The notes under the pieces are model-generated. The model worked only from the letters and a program-made list of their open reading frames with translations. It was not told where the DNA came from and searched no databases. Positions 11,325 to 23,878 of a stretch of 64,000 nt of DNA are shown piece after piece. This DNA comes from Papaver somniferum. Taxonomy: Eukaryota; Streptophyta; Magnoliopsida; Ranunculales; Papaveraceae. The number at the start of each line of letters is the position of its first letter. Positions within the stretch are counted from its first letter, which is position 1. A program made the translations under genes and the position numbers. The stretch covers positions 130,907,466 to 130,971,465 of the forward strand of contig NC_039365.1 in the NCBI RefSeq assembly GCF_003573695.1, written 5' to 3'.

Positions 11325-13886
11325 TGTTAGATCATTGCTCGGTCGAACTCTCAAGTGTTTATATCTCAAGCTTGTTGTCCAATTTAGTTGATCAAAACTT
11401 TATCTTAATTTCTAGTCTACTTATAGCTATGTCTTGGATTAGGATAGAAGTGTGTAGTTGAGCATTAGACTTCACGACATTCACCATTTGAAGAAAAGGA
11501 TCTACTGAAGACTTTGGAGGAACTTCGACGACAAAAGTTATGTGGCGACTAAAAACTATCTATCACTCAGAAGTATATTCAATTCCATCTACTAATGAGA
11601 CTAAGTCGTATAGCTATATAGACTTTATGTTATACACATTGAAATTTCTAGTCGAGTTTATCTCATTAATATAATTCTCGAAACATGAGTTTAAAATTTA
11701 GAATGATTCATCATCTACTTGAAAACTTTAGTTATGAACAATTCATTTGTTGGGAACTAAATATTAAGTCAAGATGGTCAGGTGAAAATTACCTTGAACA
11801 TCTTACATGATTTGTGTGAGACAATCATTTGATGTTAACTTGGGATGTTTCGTATTGATCAAATAATCATTTTAAAATTACTTGAAGCTAGTGGTATGTG
11901 TAAGATTACCATTGTTTTTCTTCTAAGGATGTTTCAAATCGATTATCTAGAATTTTAGAACTACTACCAAAGTCTGGATATAGCACAGTATGCGTACCCA
12001 ATATGCGAACTGTGAAATATTAGTTGGGTCTGGAACTCTTGTTTGCGAATAGTGTTTACGAACGAGTTTATCTGCATGGGTCCGGAACTATAGTTTGCGA
12101 ACGAAAAAACTAGGTAAGGCCCGGAACGGTGGTTCGCGAAATCAATGGTTAGGTTCTAAAATCAGCAAGTATGACAACTTGTTCACATACTCTGTATGCA
12201 AACTAAATTGTCTATACTCATGAACTCAGGTTCATTTGTGAACTCTGTTTGCCAACTAAAGTCCCTGAATTTTCAATGCCTTTAAGGTATGCGAACTTGG
12301 TTTGAAAACCGTGACATTATGTTCATGAATTGGTTCTTGTATACATAATTTTTACACATACAAACCAAGCCGAATATATTTAAAATGCTTCACATACATT
12401 TTCCATGAAATATTAAGCATTTGAACAACTCTCTTAGAACACATTTAGATACATTTTATCATCTATAAAATTGGTTGATTATCAGATTGAATCTAGAAGT
12501 GATTGATGAAAATAGCTGAGCTAAAAGTGTTCATATGGCTAACTTCGATTATCTGTTATTGAGCCAACTCATTATAGACATTTAGGTACGGTTCATCCAT
12601 ATCTGAATACACGTATATTTCATTTGCGTGTATCAAGTTAAACCATTTAAGGGTGTAGAATGATTGTTTTTTTTCCTAAGCAAACTTAGCTTGAATCTTA
12701 AGTCAGGTTTTAATCTAACGGTGAACATTGATTGCTTTGCTAATAAGATGTCTTAGCTTTGATTGTAAGCAACCATGATTTGAAAGACTATATAAGGAGA
12801 ACATATGGGAAACCTAATCCCAACACTTCCGTGTGTCCTAGTTGCAAACTAGAGTTGATTATCTCTTAACCTAGGTTTCCAGTTCTTCTGAAAACCATTA
12901 CTAGGTTTATCGACTTAAAGAATTCGCTTGGGATTCGTGAAGCCAGGTCCAACTATTTTATCTGTGGTTGCGTATCCTGATCTTACTATTATATCGTATT
13001 GAGTTTAATCTTCTCTAAGATTATCTCGATATTTATCTCTGATGGGTAAGATATAAAAAGTAATTACAACAGTTATTCGTCTCAGACTTTTGTGATTCCG
13101 CAATAACTTCTTATGTTAATCAGTTAGGTTATTGTGAGGTGACTAATATTCTAGGATGCTCTTCCGAAGACGTAAGACCGGATTATTAGTTGTGTTTCCC
13201 GTTCACCTTTATCTTTTTCTAAAGACGGAAACCAAAAAGGAATAGACTGTGGGAGACAAATTTGTTTATAGTCTTTGACTTTGGGTAGTAGCAACTCCTG
13301 GGATATAAAGGACGTTATCTAGGGGAATCAAGTGCGCAGGATCTTGCGAGATTCAAGAGGCGTAATGAATGCGACTGTACCTTAATCAGTGTGATACTTG
13401 GTTAGGGCTCAACTACATTCCAGCCCGAAGTTAACTTGTAGTACGCTAGAGTCTGTAGCGGCTTAATACAATGTGGTGTTCAAGTCTGTACTAGGTCCCA
13501 AGGTTTTCCTGCATTTTTGGTTTCCTCTTTAACAAAATTTATGGTGTCTGTGTTGTTTATTTTCCGCATTATATTTTCTTTATATAATTGAAATGTCACA
13601 GGTTGTGCGTTGATCAGTCACAGTTGATAAATCCTACCTTGTTTGTTGGATAAAACTTGATTGATACTTGGATATTGGTCTTTGTGCTATCCAAGTTATT
13701 CTCACACCAATTAGGTTCACGGACTCATATCTGTTTGATTACTGATTATGTTGAGAAAGAGATAAAGCATATTTTTCTTTGATTGAGTTTCATTAAGTTG
13801 TTACTCTCGGGAATATATTGGAGTTTAGTCCATCAATATTTCCGAACGAAAAAGTTGGGTGTGGTTGTTGTACCCCCGCGTTTTCA
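11325..13886 (+). mobile_element. Solo LTR of the long-LTR copia family (same family as element B)
   Basis: 2562 bp starting TGTTAGATCATTGCTCGG and ending CCCCGCGTTTTCA. The flanks are TTTTG and GTTTG, a four-of-five target-site duplication. No primer-binding site follows 13886 and no coding region adjoins, so it is a solo LTR left by recombination. The reverse complement matches the 3' LTR of element B (16345-16941) and all pieces of B's 5' LTR, including the region at about 13320-13510 against 19990-20170. It contains diverged copies of a TATGCGAAC-type word (about 11980-12310). Confidence 0.88.
12788..12797 (+). promoter_or_regulatory. TATA box of the copia LTR
   Basis: CTATATAAGG about 1.46 kb into the LTR. 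The same box is present in element B's 5' LTR on the minus strand near 20747-20756. Confidence 0.6.
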
Positions 13887-14637
13887 GTTTGATCTTCCAT
13901 TATAACAACTCTAACAAAGTAAGTTTGTGTTTGTGTTTTTGTAGGAGAAAATCGTAAAAAGGCACTGCTTGGAGGAAAAGGGAGAAGTATTCACATTTGA
14001 TTAAAACTATATCATATATTTACATACATAGATATTTATGCGATTAAAATCATTTATATGATGATATCATATTCAAATGACTTTCCTTCTTTTTTAAGGT
14101 CATTATAAAGTGGGTTTTAAATAACTATTTTTATTAGATATATCAAACCCAATGCATCACAGTAAGAGAGAATGAGGAGAGTTCCAAACATTTGATTCTC
14201 ACTTTTTACATTAGTATTTGTTTAAGAAGGCCCGACACCACTTCAAGAGTTATTCTCCTCCCATAGTTCGATCTAAGTTTCTTTTTTCAATTGTTTCCAA
14301 GTTGAAGACAACTTTTGACTGATACGGGAGTGGTGATGAGCATTAAAATCAGGGGCTTAGCTATTGATGTAGCTCTGTTGTCTCTCCTTAAGCATCATTT
14401 TCCTAGTAACTAGGATTCTACATATTATTGTGTTATTCAAGTATAAGGATGAGAAAAAAAATTGATTGGCTCTGTTACAATGGTTGTAATAAAGTTAAAA
14501 CGCAAAAAGAGAAAACTTGTTATTTTTTGCTTATGTAGTTAAAATAGGTGCATCATATGGGACTTAAGGATCATGACACATAATTGTGACCGTTAAAATT
14601 TTTTCATGTTTTTTCTGGAGAGACAATTACTCTCTAA
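13887..14637. other. Intergenic DNA, nothing recognised
   Basis: AT-rich, no coding frame of note on either strand. Confidence 0.5.
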
Positions 14638-15052
14638 GGCTAACTAAGATGGCTCTCCAAATTCAAGATTCAAGTTGCCGACACTTGGTTTGATACTAGC
14701 CTTGGCCACTATAATAATTTAAGTTTGGTGCCGATAATGGTTGGATGCCAACATCTGAAATGTTAGATATTAATTTATAAAAAGGATCTGATAGTTCATG
14801 ATCGGTGCACTCAATAGTTTGGCGCAAGTAGACGAGTCGTTAAATTTTGACTCATAAAATCGAATTTAATAATTCAGATTTTAACGAGCCCTATAGTTAC
14901 GAGTAAAAAGTAAACTATTTGTGCACCCAATCATTGGGAGTAACAAACTTGGTTCAAGATCACGTCAAGCACTCTATTGAACACTAGCTTGAATCAAGGA
15001 ATTCCACGCATTTTAGGTTAAACTTGAATATTGGAGAGCCATATGGTTAGCC
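14638..15052. mobile_element. Tourist-like MITE (PIF/Harbinger type)
   Basis: 415 bp with imperfect terminal inverted repeats: the left end GGCTAACTAAGATGGCTCTCC pairs with the right end GGAGAGCCATATGGTTAGCC. Both sides are flanked by TAA (14635-14637 and 15053-15055), the 3-bp target duplication of PIF/Harbinger elements. It has no coding capacity and would need a transposase supplied in trans. Confidence 0.72.
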
Positions 15053-15189
15053 TAATTGGATACATACCCTTCATTTTAGTGGTCTATGGATATTCAACCT
15101 CCAAGGATATTTCTTAAATTAAACCTACTGGCTTCTAAAAGAAAGGACAGATAGTGTTATTAATTTCATTAATACCCTCTCTTATTTTT

Positions 15190-16330
15190 TTTTCCCAAAG
15201 CATAAATATTTTATTAAATATTAGAGAAGTATGTTACATCGGTAGCCATTTTGTATTGGAGATCAAATGGTGGAGCATGCCACCATACTCCAGAAATATA
15301 CAACCTGCAAACAGACTTGGTTAAGTAATCTGTTGCTTTGTTACAAACACGAGGGACATAATTAAACTGCCAGTGAATATATGTTTTACAAAACTTAACG
15401 CACTCACATAAAAGAGAAGAAATTTTCCATGTTAAAGGAACCTTGTTAAAGGTGCCATGATAAAGGAACCTTGTTATTTATAAACAAAACTAAACCCTTG
15501 GCATCTGACTCAAAGAAATCTTGACTCCACTCTTGAGAATGTGCCCACTTCATAGCTTAAAAAGCATCCAAGGTCTCCGCTTGATGAGCATGAACCACTC
15601 TTTTTAAGTCTCTTTTTGCTGCAACATATTGTCTTGCAAAATCCATTGTTGGTATAGTAATGCCCGCTAGAAGGAATAAAAACCTTATGAAAACAAGCGT
15701 TTATATTTAATTTTAGAATACCAGGTGGAAGATGTTTCCAATAATGAGTAGGAACAACAAACTGTCCAGAATGCAATGAATGCTAAAATTGGGAATGCAT
15801 GATATGCCGATTAGATAAATATGAATAAATATAAAATATGACAATATTAAGATTAGTTCCTAATATCCTAAAGGGTAGCTGCTATAACATGAAAAAAAGA
15901 AGTTACAGTAATAAAGTTGATTGGAGAATCCAGATAATCCCAAGAACTGATTCATGAATGGGTATTAGGATATTGTTGTAATTGTTGGTGAAGATATGTG
16001 AAGCAAGCTGTCCAGATAACCACAAAAAATGGGAATTTGAGAAGAAAATGAGTCATATCTTCAGTTTGATGGGTTGTACCCAACCGATGATGATCACTTG
16101 CAATTCCATGTAAATGGTGCAATAAATCATTCACATGTAAAGCATTATGACTAATTTTCCATAAAAATATCTGCAACTTATAAGGAATGGGTGTTTTTCA
16201 TAACATAAGCCATAAATTTGGTAGTGTAAATCAAAGTTGAAGTGAGATAACCAGGTGTACTTCAAAAATGATTATAAGCGGATTTGGTTATCAAAGATAC
16301 ATGTATAGGTGAGAGGACAAATAAAAGTAC
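15190..16330 (-). pseudogene. LINE ORF2 3' end: zinc-binding and RNase H domains
   Basis: On the minus strand the zf-RVT region reads QIFLWKISHNALHVNDLLHH and continues to TEDMTHFLLKFPFF (15952-16176). It is followed by a plant LINE RNase H domain starting PPGILKLNINACFHK (15510-15776), with further RNase H sequence in broken frames down to VCNKATDYLTKSVCRL. A poly-T run on the plus strand near 15187-15195 marks the poly-A tail. Reverse transcriptase and endonuclease are absent on this side. Frames are interrupted by stops. Confidence 0.75.
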
Positions 16331-16344
16331 CTGCTTACTGCAGA

Positions 16345-16941
16345 CGAATTGGAATAGTCAAATTCGCATACTGTGTTATATCCAGACGATGGTTTAATGG
16401 TTCTAAACCAATCAGTACGCATACTGTGCTATATCCAGACAATGGTTTAATTGTTCTAAACTCCCATTTAAATCATTGAAACATCCTTAGAAGACGACAA
16501 TAGCTGTCTCACACAAACTATTAGCTTATAAGTAATTTTCAAGTGATCGAATGATCAATACGAAACATTCTGAGTCTACATCAAATGACTGTCTCACACA
16601 AATCATGTAAGATGTTACAAGGCGATTTTCACATGATCATATTTGTATAATGTAAAAATCTATATAGCTATACAACTTAGTCTCAATAGGAGATAGAATA
16701 TAATAGATTTCTGAGTGATAGATAAGTTTTAGTCTTCACATAACTTTTGTTGATGTAGTTCCTCCAAGCTCTCCTCAGTAGATCTTTTGTGAAGTCTAAA
16801 GCTCAACTACAAATTCTATCCTAATCCGAGACATAAATATAAGTAGACTAGAAATCAAGACTTATAGTTTTGATCACCTAAACTTGACAAACAAGCTTGA
16901 GATAGAAACGCTTGCGAGTTCGACCGAGCAGTGCTCTAAAA
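16345..16941 (-). repeat. Truncated 3' LTR of element B
   Basis: About the first 600 bp of the LTR, ending left at a junction with LINE sequence (boundary uncertain within about 50 bp). The first bases are TTTTAGAGC instead of TGTTAGAGC. A word GCATACTGTG(C/T)TATATCCAGAC is locally duplicated at about 16365 and 16422. Confidence 0.85.
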
Positions 16942-17796
16942 ATCTCCACCTTTATCAATTTTAATGGAAAAACTATCAATACATATGGATTACAAAATAA
17001 ATAAACTTTGTAGCTTCTCATCCAACATGCTTGATTTCCTTGGTTCTTCAAAATTCCTTGAATCTACGTCACTCCAAGTACTCCAGTGATTCTGAACGTG
17101 TTCAACTCAGCATCATTGTTGTTGAAGATCCGTAGCCATAACAATAAGAAAACATATGTTCTCAATTATTATTATACAGTGTCATAGTATTATTACACAA
17201 GATCAAAGTTCAATTGTATCACAACTTTGAAAACAATACTACGGTGATATGTATCACTCCACCTTAGTCAATACTTCATCTCACAATGAAAACTACTCCC
17301 CCTTACATTATGATCCGTAAACCATATGTATGTAGTATGAACTACAAAATAATTCTCCCAATTTTTGTCAATATAAATTGGCAAAGGTACGAAAACTAGC
17401 GGGATCATAATGAAATTCTCAAAGAGATTACTCATGACTAAAAGAGAACATATCAACCTGGTTTTGATGATTTCACATAGTCGAAACTTAGTGTATTCAT
17501 CAAGGAGTTTATAAAGATACAAGATAACTCCTACAATATTCCACAGCCGCACTCCCCATAAATATTTGGCAATTAAGAACTCTCCCTATAAAATGTCATT
17601 CCCGAAAGAACAACAAGAGCGACCTTACTTTTGCGATAAAAGAAGGATTTCTTTGGACAAAGTTGATACTAAACAGAAACAAACTAATACTACTAGAAAC
17701 AAATGTGGAATTGAAACAACACTTCACTGAAACTCCAAGCTTTTATTGCCCAAAAGATATTGATAGATCCAGGGGAAAGAAAAAAAATCTAGAAAT
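16942..17796 (-). other. Element B 3' untranslated region and polypurine tract
   Basis: The minus-strand tract AAAGGTGGAGAT (16942-16955) directly precedes the 3' LTR, as in copia elements. The remaining 0.8 kb has no convincing frame; I see no env-like gene. Confidence 0.65.
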
Positions 17797-18668
17797 CTAA
17801 TGAACCAAAAAAACACCAATAGACTGCCGTAAGTGTTGAAAAGTAGCAGTATCTAGAGGTTTGGTGATAATATCAGCCAATTGTTGTTCGGAAGGTACAA
17901 ATTCCATGTTAATGATACCATTTTCATAGAGTTCTCTAATAAAATGATATATGATGTCGATGTGGTTAGTTCTTGAGTGCTCAACATGATTCTCAATGAT
18001 GTGAATCACGCTAGAGTTATCACAAAATATCTTCATTATTCCAGTTTCAATTCCATAATCAGCAAGTATTTGTTTCATCCATAGAAGTTGAGTACAACAT
18101 GAACCTGCAGCAATATATTCTGCTTCACATGTTGAGAGGGATTGTGAGTTTTGTTTATTTCTATGCCAAGCCACAAGATTCAACCCTATATAGTGATGTA
18201 CTCTTTCTGTCTTCCAGACATCCTGCCCAATCAACATCTGAATATGAAGTAAGATCAGTGTTAGTATCAAAAGTATAAGATATACCATACTCGATAGTGT
18301 GTTGAATGTATCTCATAATCTTTTTTTGCAGCTGTAAGATGAGATTCCTTTGAATTAGCTTGAAATCTAGCACAACAACCAACACTAAAAGCAATATCAG
18401 GTCTAGTAGATGTGAGATATAAAATACTTCCAATGATATATCTATAAAGTTTTTGATCCAAATTGACTCATTTCTCATCTCGATGTAGTTTACCAGTGGT
18501 GGGCTTATGAGTCAGCTTTGGAGTTGACTTGTCAAGACCGAACCTTGTAACAACATCCTTAACATATTTTTCTTGGGATAAGTAAATTCCATCTTTGTAT
18601 TGTTGAATTTGTAATCCTAAAAAGAATTTTAACTCACCAACATTGCTCATTTTAATAAGAGATAACAA
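17797..18668 (-). pseudogene. Element B reverse transcriptase C-terminus and RNase H
   Basis: Three frames cover the end of a copia RT and the RNase H. The RT part reads MSNVGELKFFLGLQIQQ and GIYLSQEKYVKDV (18468-18668), then GSILYLTSTRPDIAF and ADWAG-type sequence. RNase H has the hallmark CEAEYIAAGSCCTQLLWMKQ, then FCDNSSVIHI, SRTNHIDI and QLADIITKPLD (17797-18288). Frameshifts lie at about 18280-18460. The polymerase active site is missing because of the upstream deletion. Confidence 0.9.
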
Positions 18669-19600
18669 TTATTTTTAGCACGAGTGCCCTGAAAAAATTA
18701 CCTTTCCAGTTTTTTCTACAATGTCACATCCATTTGCATTAAAGACAACTTTATGGCCTTTGTCACAGATTTGACTAATAGAAAAAAAATTAGCAATCAT
18801 ACCTTTAACGTATACTACATCGTGGATTTCAGGGACGCCAGGTAGTTTGACCGTCCCCTTCTTGCTTATGTAGAAAAAACTCCCATCTTCGAATGTTACT
18901 GGACCTCCTTCAAAATCGCTTGAATTCACAAACCACGAAAGATCTCCAGTCATATGTCGGCTACATCCACTATCAAGAAACCGTTGAAAGGGTGATGTTG
19001 ATTTTATAGAAAAAGCTCCCATACTAACACTACTATCCAGTTTGGGTTTTCTTGTTAGATTTGTACACCTTTTTAGAGTAGTAAACAGTTGTTCAGCTTT
19101 CTTGTGAAGATCATTAGAAACTTTTAAAAATTTCTTAATAAGAGTACATGCATGTTGAAAATTATCTTGAGAACCACAAAACATACATGTACCAACATCT
19201 TTAAACTCGTCTGAGAAGTTCTGAGTCACATCAGGTTTCACAAAGCCTAAACCTCGCTTATCTCCTGACTTACGATAATTCTTCAGGGAAGAATTAAAGG
19301 AGTTTATTAAATCCATTGAAGATACTTTGACACGACTTCAAATCCTTATTTTTTCAACAAGATCAGAATTGATCCGGATTTTTTCATCCAACTAATTATA
19401 GAGATTAACTAGCTCTTCAGAACGTTCTCGAAGATCAGAGTTTTTGATACAAATTTCGCAATGAAGACCATCAATTTTCCTTATCAATCGCTGTTTCTCT
19501 GGACAAAGATTTTTGATGATTTTTTATAGATCAAAGCACTCATCCTCATCGATGCTTTCTAGAACACACTCGGACTTATGAGGTATTTAACGTGTTTGCC
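18669..19600 (-). pseudogene. Element B Gag C-terminus and aspartic protease
   Basis: The 213-codon frame at 18675-19316 has a Cys/His cluster CMFCGSQDNFQHAC, then the copia protease active site FLDSGCSRHMTGDLSWF, and ends in GKVIFSG. Out of frame, RAKNNCYLL (the start of the pre-integrase domain) can be read, after which the sequence jumps straight to RT at 18660. Integrase and most of RT are therefore deleted. From 19317 to the PBS only broken Gag sequence is seen. Confidence 0.85.
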
Positions 19601-19613
19601 TGCTCTGATACCA
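19601..19613 (-). other. Primer-binding site of element B (initiator tRNA-Met)
   Basis: TGGTATCAGAGCA on the minus strand, two bases after the LTR end (...TTTTTTCA). This is the classical plant copia site complementary to initiator tRNA-Met. Confidence 0.92.
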
Positions 19614-19615
19614 AT

Positions 19616-21233
19616 TGAAAAAACGGGGGTCTAACAACCACACCCAAAATTTCGTTCGGCAATCTGTATAAACTAACTCCAATATAATTCCAAGAGAATC
19701 AACTAGACAGTCAGACTCAATCAAGGAAATATATCCCAGAATTATATCTATGTTTCTCAATATAATCAGCAAATCAAACAGATAGAATCTGTGAGCCTGA
19801 TTATTATGAGAAACAACTTGAACGGTACCAAAGACCAATATTCAAGTGTCAATCAATTTCAATCAACAACCAAAGGTTGGATTTACCAATTGATGGAATT
19901 ATGCACAACCTGTGATATTTCAATTATATAAACAAATATAATGTGGACAAAATAACACGGATACCAGAAGTTTTATTAACGAGGAAACTGCAAATGCAGA
20001 AAAACCTCGAGACCTAGTCCAGATTTAAATACCACATTGTATTAAGCCGCTACAGACACTAGCCTACTACGAGTTAACTTCGGACTGGAATGTAGTTGAT
20101 CCCTAACCAAGTCTCATATCGATTAAGGTACAGTCGCGTTCCTTACGTCTATGACTCCCAGCAGGACTCTACGAACTTGATTCCCTTAGATGATCTCACT
20201 CACAACTAAGAGTCGTTACGACCCAAAGTCGAAGACTTATAAACAAATCTGTCTCCCACAAAAAAGTCTATTTTGATAGATAAACCTGTCTTCCACAGAA
20301 ATACCTACGAAGTTTTTTTTCCGTCTTTTGATAAATAAAGGTGAACAGGAACCAATTGATAATTCGGTCTTATATTCCCGAAGAACAACCTAGAAATATC
20401 AATCACCTCATAATAACTTAACTATATGATAGTAGAACAAATTATTGTGGAATCACAAAGAATGAGATGAAGAGCTTTGTGATTACTTTTTATATCTTAC
20501 ATATCAGAGATAAATCTCGAGCAAATCTTAGAGAAGATAGTACTTAATACGATAGAACAAGTAAGATCAGAACACGCAAATACATAGAAAATAGTTGAGT
20601 CTGGCTTCAGATTCCCAATGAAGTCTTTAAGTCGTTAACCTATAATGGTTTTAGGAAAAACCTAGGTTAAAGGAGAATCGACTCTAGTCGCAACTAGTAT
20701 CATACATGAGGTGCGAGATTAGGTTTTCCAGTTGCTAGAGTTCTCCCTTATATAGTCTTCAAATCAGGGTTTGATAGCTTTGAAACAAAGCAGTCAATAT
20801 TCACCGTTAGATGAAATCCTGATTAAGATTCAAGTTAAGTTTGCTTAAAACCAAAAAAATATCTCTCCACTTGTTAGATTATCTTAGCTTGTTACATACA
20901 AATGAAATATACCGTCACTTAGATATGGGTAATCGTACCTAAACGTGTATATTGAGTTGGCTTAACAATAGTTAACCGAAATTAGCCATATGAACACTTT
21001 TGTATTAGCCACATTCATCTAACACTTCTAGATCAAATGTTAATCAAATGAATATAATTGTGTTACTAATAGAGTTGTTCAATTGTTTATATTCTCATAG
21101 AGGTATACAAGACATAATTGAAACAAAATCGGATTTGATTTAAGAGAATCAATTCATGAACATTTTTGCCACAGTTTGAAAGATTGCATTCCTTAATATA
21201 TAAATGTATTTGTTCATGATTATAGAATCATAC
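19616..21233 (-). repeat. Element B 5' LTR, PBS-proximal piece
   Basis: About 1618 bp, matching the 3' part of the solo LTR in reverse complement. It contains the TATA box CTATATAAG (minus) near 20747-20756. It stops at CATAC, the target duplication of inserted solo LTR E1. Confidence 0.88.
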
Positions 21234-23827
21234 TGTTTGTGGGTGAAAACTGTTTCTGTCGGTTTTGGTAAATTTGTGTGTGGGTGAGAAACGAGTCTAG
21301 ACCCTAAAAAATATACTGCAAGGGAGTACTTTTGATTCGAGAGATCAATCTGTACAATCATGGCCTAAACCAAGAAATGACCGTTCCAGGCTTGCTTCGG
21401 TCACAAAGTGAAGAAGAAGGGTTGGTCTTAGGGAGGGAGCGAAGAAAGTGTTGAGACCAGAATAGTTGATTCTGAAGGTGTGGTTGTTTACGACTTGTAT
21501 CATAAAGTAGAACTGGCTAGCAGAATGGAAAGCTAGCATGTGATTTCTGGATACTGTGTTGTTCTCTGACCAAAAACTTTTCTTGTTTGGTGGAAATATG
21601 TGAAACCTATTTATACAAGTCGTAATAAAACGTACCCTGGTCTCGTAGGAAGTGGAAACGATTGAGTGGTGGAAGAGTAACGTGTAACGTCAGGAATTAT
21701 GCTTCCATAATGAAGGAGGTGGATCCGTTTACATCATTACTTCTTGCCATTACTAACCGGCCCCGCTTTATGACACTTTCTTGTAACGGGAGTATTGCAC
21801 GCCGCACTCTGTAAACCGCCAAACCAATACCCTGATGAGCATCCCCCAGTTTGTGACATGTTTGAAGTCTCGAGTGTTTTCGTGGAAAACATGTAGCACT
21901 TTGCTACGCGTGGCAAGTTAAAATCAAGAGGCTTGTCGCAGAAAAATAACATGTGATGCTATTAAGCTCGGCTTGGCTGGTCGCCTAAAACTTACCACAA
22001 GTATGTCAGTTCGGTGGCGAACTTCGATGGTTGAGATCGCATTTCATGAGGAAGGGTAGCCGTTATGGTTACCTTGTGTTGGCGCCTGATATTGGCGCAG
22101 TGGCGTTTTGGTGCGCGCCAGTGGCAATGTGGCATGGCTCGTGCATGCCAGTGGCACAGTGGTGCAAGTGGCGCCTGGCGTAGCCATGGCCACCAAATTT
22201 AGGCCGGTTGCCTAAAACTTGCCACAAGCCTGCCAGCTCGGTGGCGTACTTGGATGTCTGAGATTGCATCTAATGAGGAAGGGTAGCCGTTGATTATGGC
22301 TACCTTATGTTGGCGCTTGATTAATGGTACAATGGCGCCTTTAGCGCACACCAGTGGTATTACGGCATGGCTGGCATAGTTTGTGCATGCCAGCGGCACG
22401 ATGGTGTAAGTGGCGCCTGGCGTAGCCATGGCCACTGAAATTTTGGCACGTTGGTGTTAGACTCAAACGTGGTGTGGCAACATCAGTTTTAATGGCCACA
22501 TTGATCCCCGTGTTTTGTGGAACATTGTTTGGCTCGGTTGGCATGACAACTTTGCCTAAATTAGGGTTTGGCATGTCGAAACCCTAATTAGCATATATGG
22601 CATGTAGCATGCAGTAGGTGGCCGCGGCATGGCATTTTATACAAACAATGCCAGAGTCATGCCGGAGGAGCGATAGGCAGTCCACCATGTAGAAACGGGC
22701 ATAAGAACAAATATTTCCACGAGTGGCCATGGTGTGGCGCCTTTTTTAGGGTTTCCTAAGTCTTGCGGCATGTTGCGGGCCCGAGGTGACATAGTTTTGG
22801 GCCACGATTAGAAATTAGGGTTTCATCCACCGCCATTAGAGCATGGCCGCGCTTAGGGTTCGGGCTAGCCAAATTGAAGCCCGTTGTGAAGCTGGTCACG
22901 CACGGAGAGTGGGCTGGAAAGTTTTGGCATGTTATCGCGGTAAGTGGCGCGTTTGGCATGCGCCCTTGGCATGGCTATTTGGCGTGTGCGATTGGCATGC
23001 TTTTGGAATGTTTGTCATGTCGTTCGGCATGTGCGCCTGGCATGTTTTTTTTTGGCATGTTTGGCATGTTGTTAGCATGTTGGCATGGTTTTGGGAAGCC
23101 AACTTAGTATGGCGACCTCTTGACACAATTTCCACCTCTTTTAAGTTGTGGAAGGTTTAGAGCAATCAGGTCAATGAAAGTAGGGAGCCGGCCAAGCATG
23201 GGCGTGGCCGGTTTAATACGACCTGATTGGTTGATGGGGAATAGAGCCGGCAAGTATGGGCCCAGCCACAACTCATTGGGAGTGTAGCAGGTCTAAAACG
23301 ACCTGATTGGCCGACAAAGGAATAAGGGCCGGTTGGGTAGCATGGGGCGTGGCCAAGTGGCGCCGGTTAGCCTATGGCATAGCCACGCTTCCCTCATTGT
23401 TGCTCCTACTCCGCGGCTCTGTTTATTCTTTGCTTTCTGACTGAGTATTTTGTGCAAGGGTCTTAACCTTGGTACTTAGAGGTCCGTGATACTCTGCTGC
23501 GAGTGAACACAAATCCGTCATGCCATACCAATATTAAGGGTTCTTCCGGGGAACATAAGTACAAGAAAAGTACTCAGCGGGCTCCGAAATCCGTGAGCAA
23601 TGCAGTTAGGAGCTTATACACTCATTAGGCTCTATATTAGTGGACAATTCATCTAGGAGCTTGAGTTTCAATATAACATGAAGAGAGACATAGGCACTCA
23701 TCAGATTTAGATATATTTTCCAAATTCCCTGCGAAATATAGACAAATCAATGTCTACTATATCTGATGCTGGGTCAGGTAGATAGAATTTTACAAATTTA
23801 GCCCTGAACTAAAAACCACCATTAACA
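21234..23827 (-). mobile_element. E1: solo LTR of the element I family
   Basis: 2594 bp. It begins TGTTTGTGGGTGAAAACTG on the plus strand and ends CTAAAAACCACCATTAACA. It is the reverse complement of the LTRs of element I. Flanks are CATAC and CATGC (four of five). The minus-strand TATA box TATAAATAGG is at 21606-21615. It is rich in GGCATG/CATGCC words and has three CCAAT-type words (ACCTGATTGG form) near 23160-23320. Frames in it are repeat-derived and not genes. Confidence 0.85.
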
Positions 23828-23832
23828 CATGC

Positions 23833-23873
23833 TTAACTGATTTTAGAATATAAACCAACTTAGTTTGCAAACG
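23833..23873 (-). repeat. Element B 5' LTR, small middle piece
   Basis: About 41 bp of copia LTR between E1 and G. It ends in TTTGCAAACG and continues after G at 50898. Confidence 0.7.
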
Positions 23874-23878
23874 GGTAC

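Noticed and set aside
13887..14000. GTAAG and TTTTTGTAG strings after the solo LTR that look like an intron
   Set aside because: No coding frame on either side supports an exon pair.
17268..17552. 94-codon frame downstream of RNase H in B
   Set aside because: Hydrophobic by AT composition, no match to an env-like or other protein, and close to the PPT and 3' LTR.
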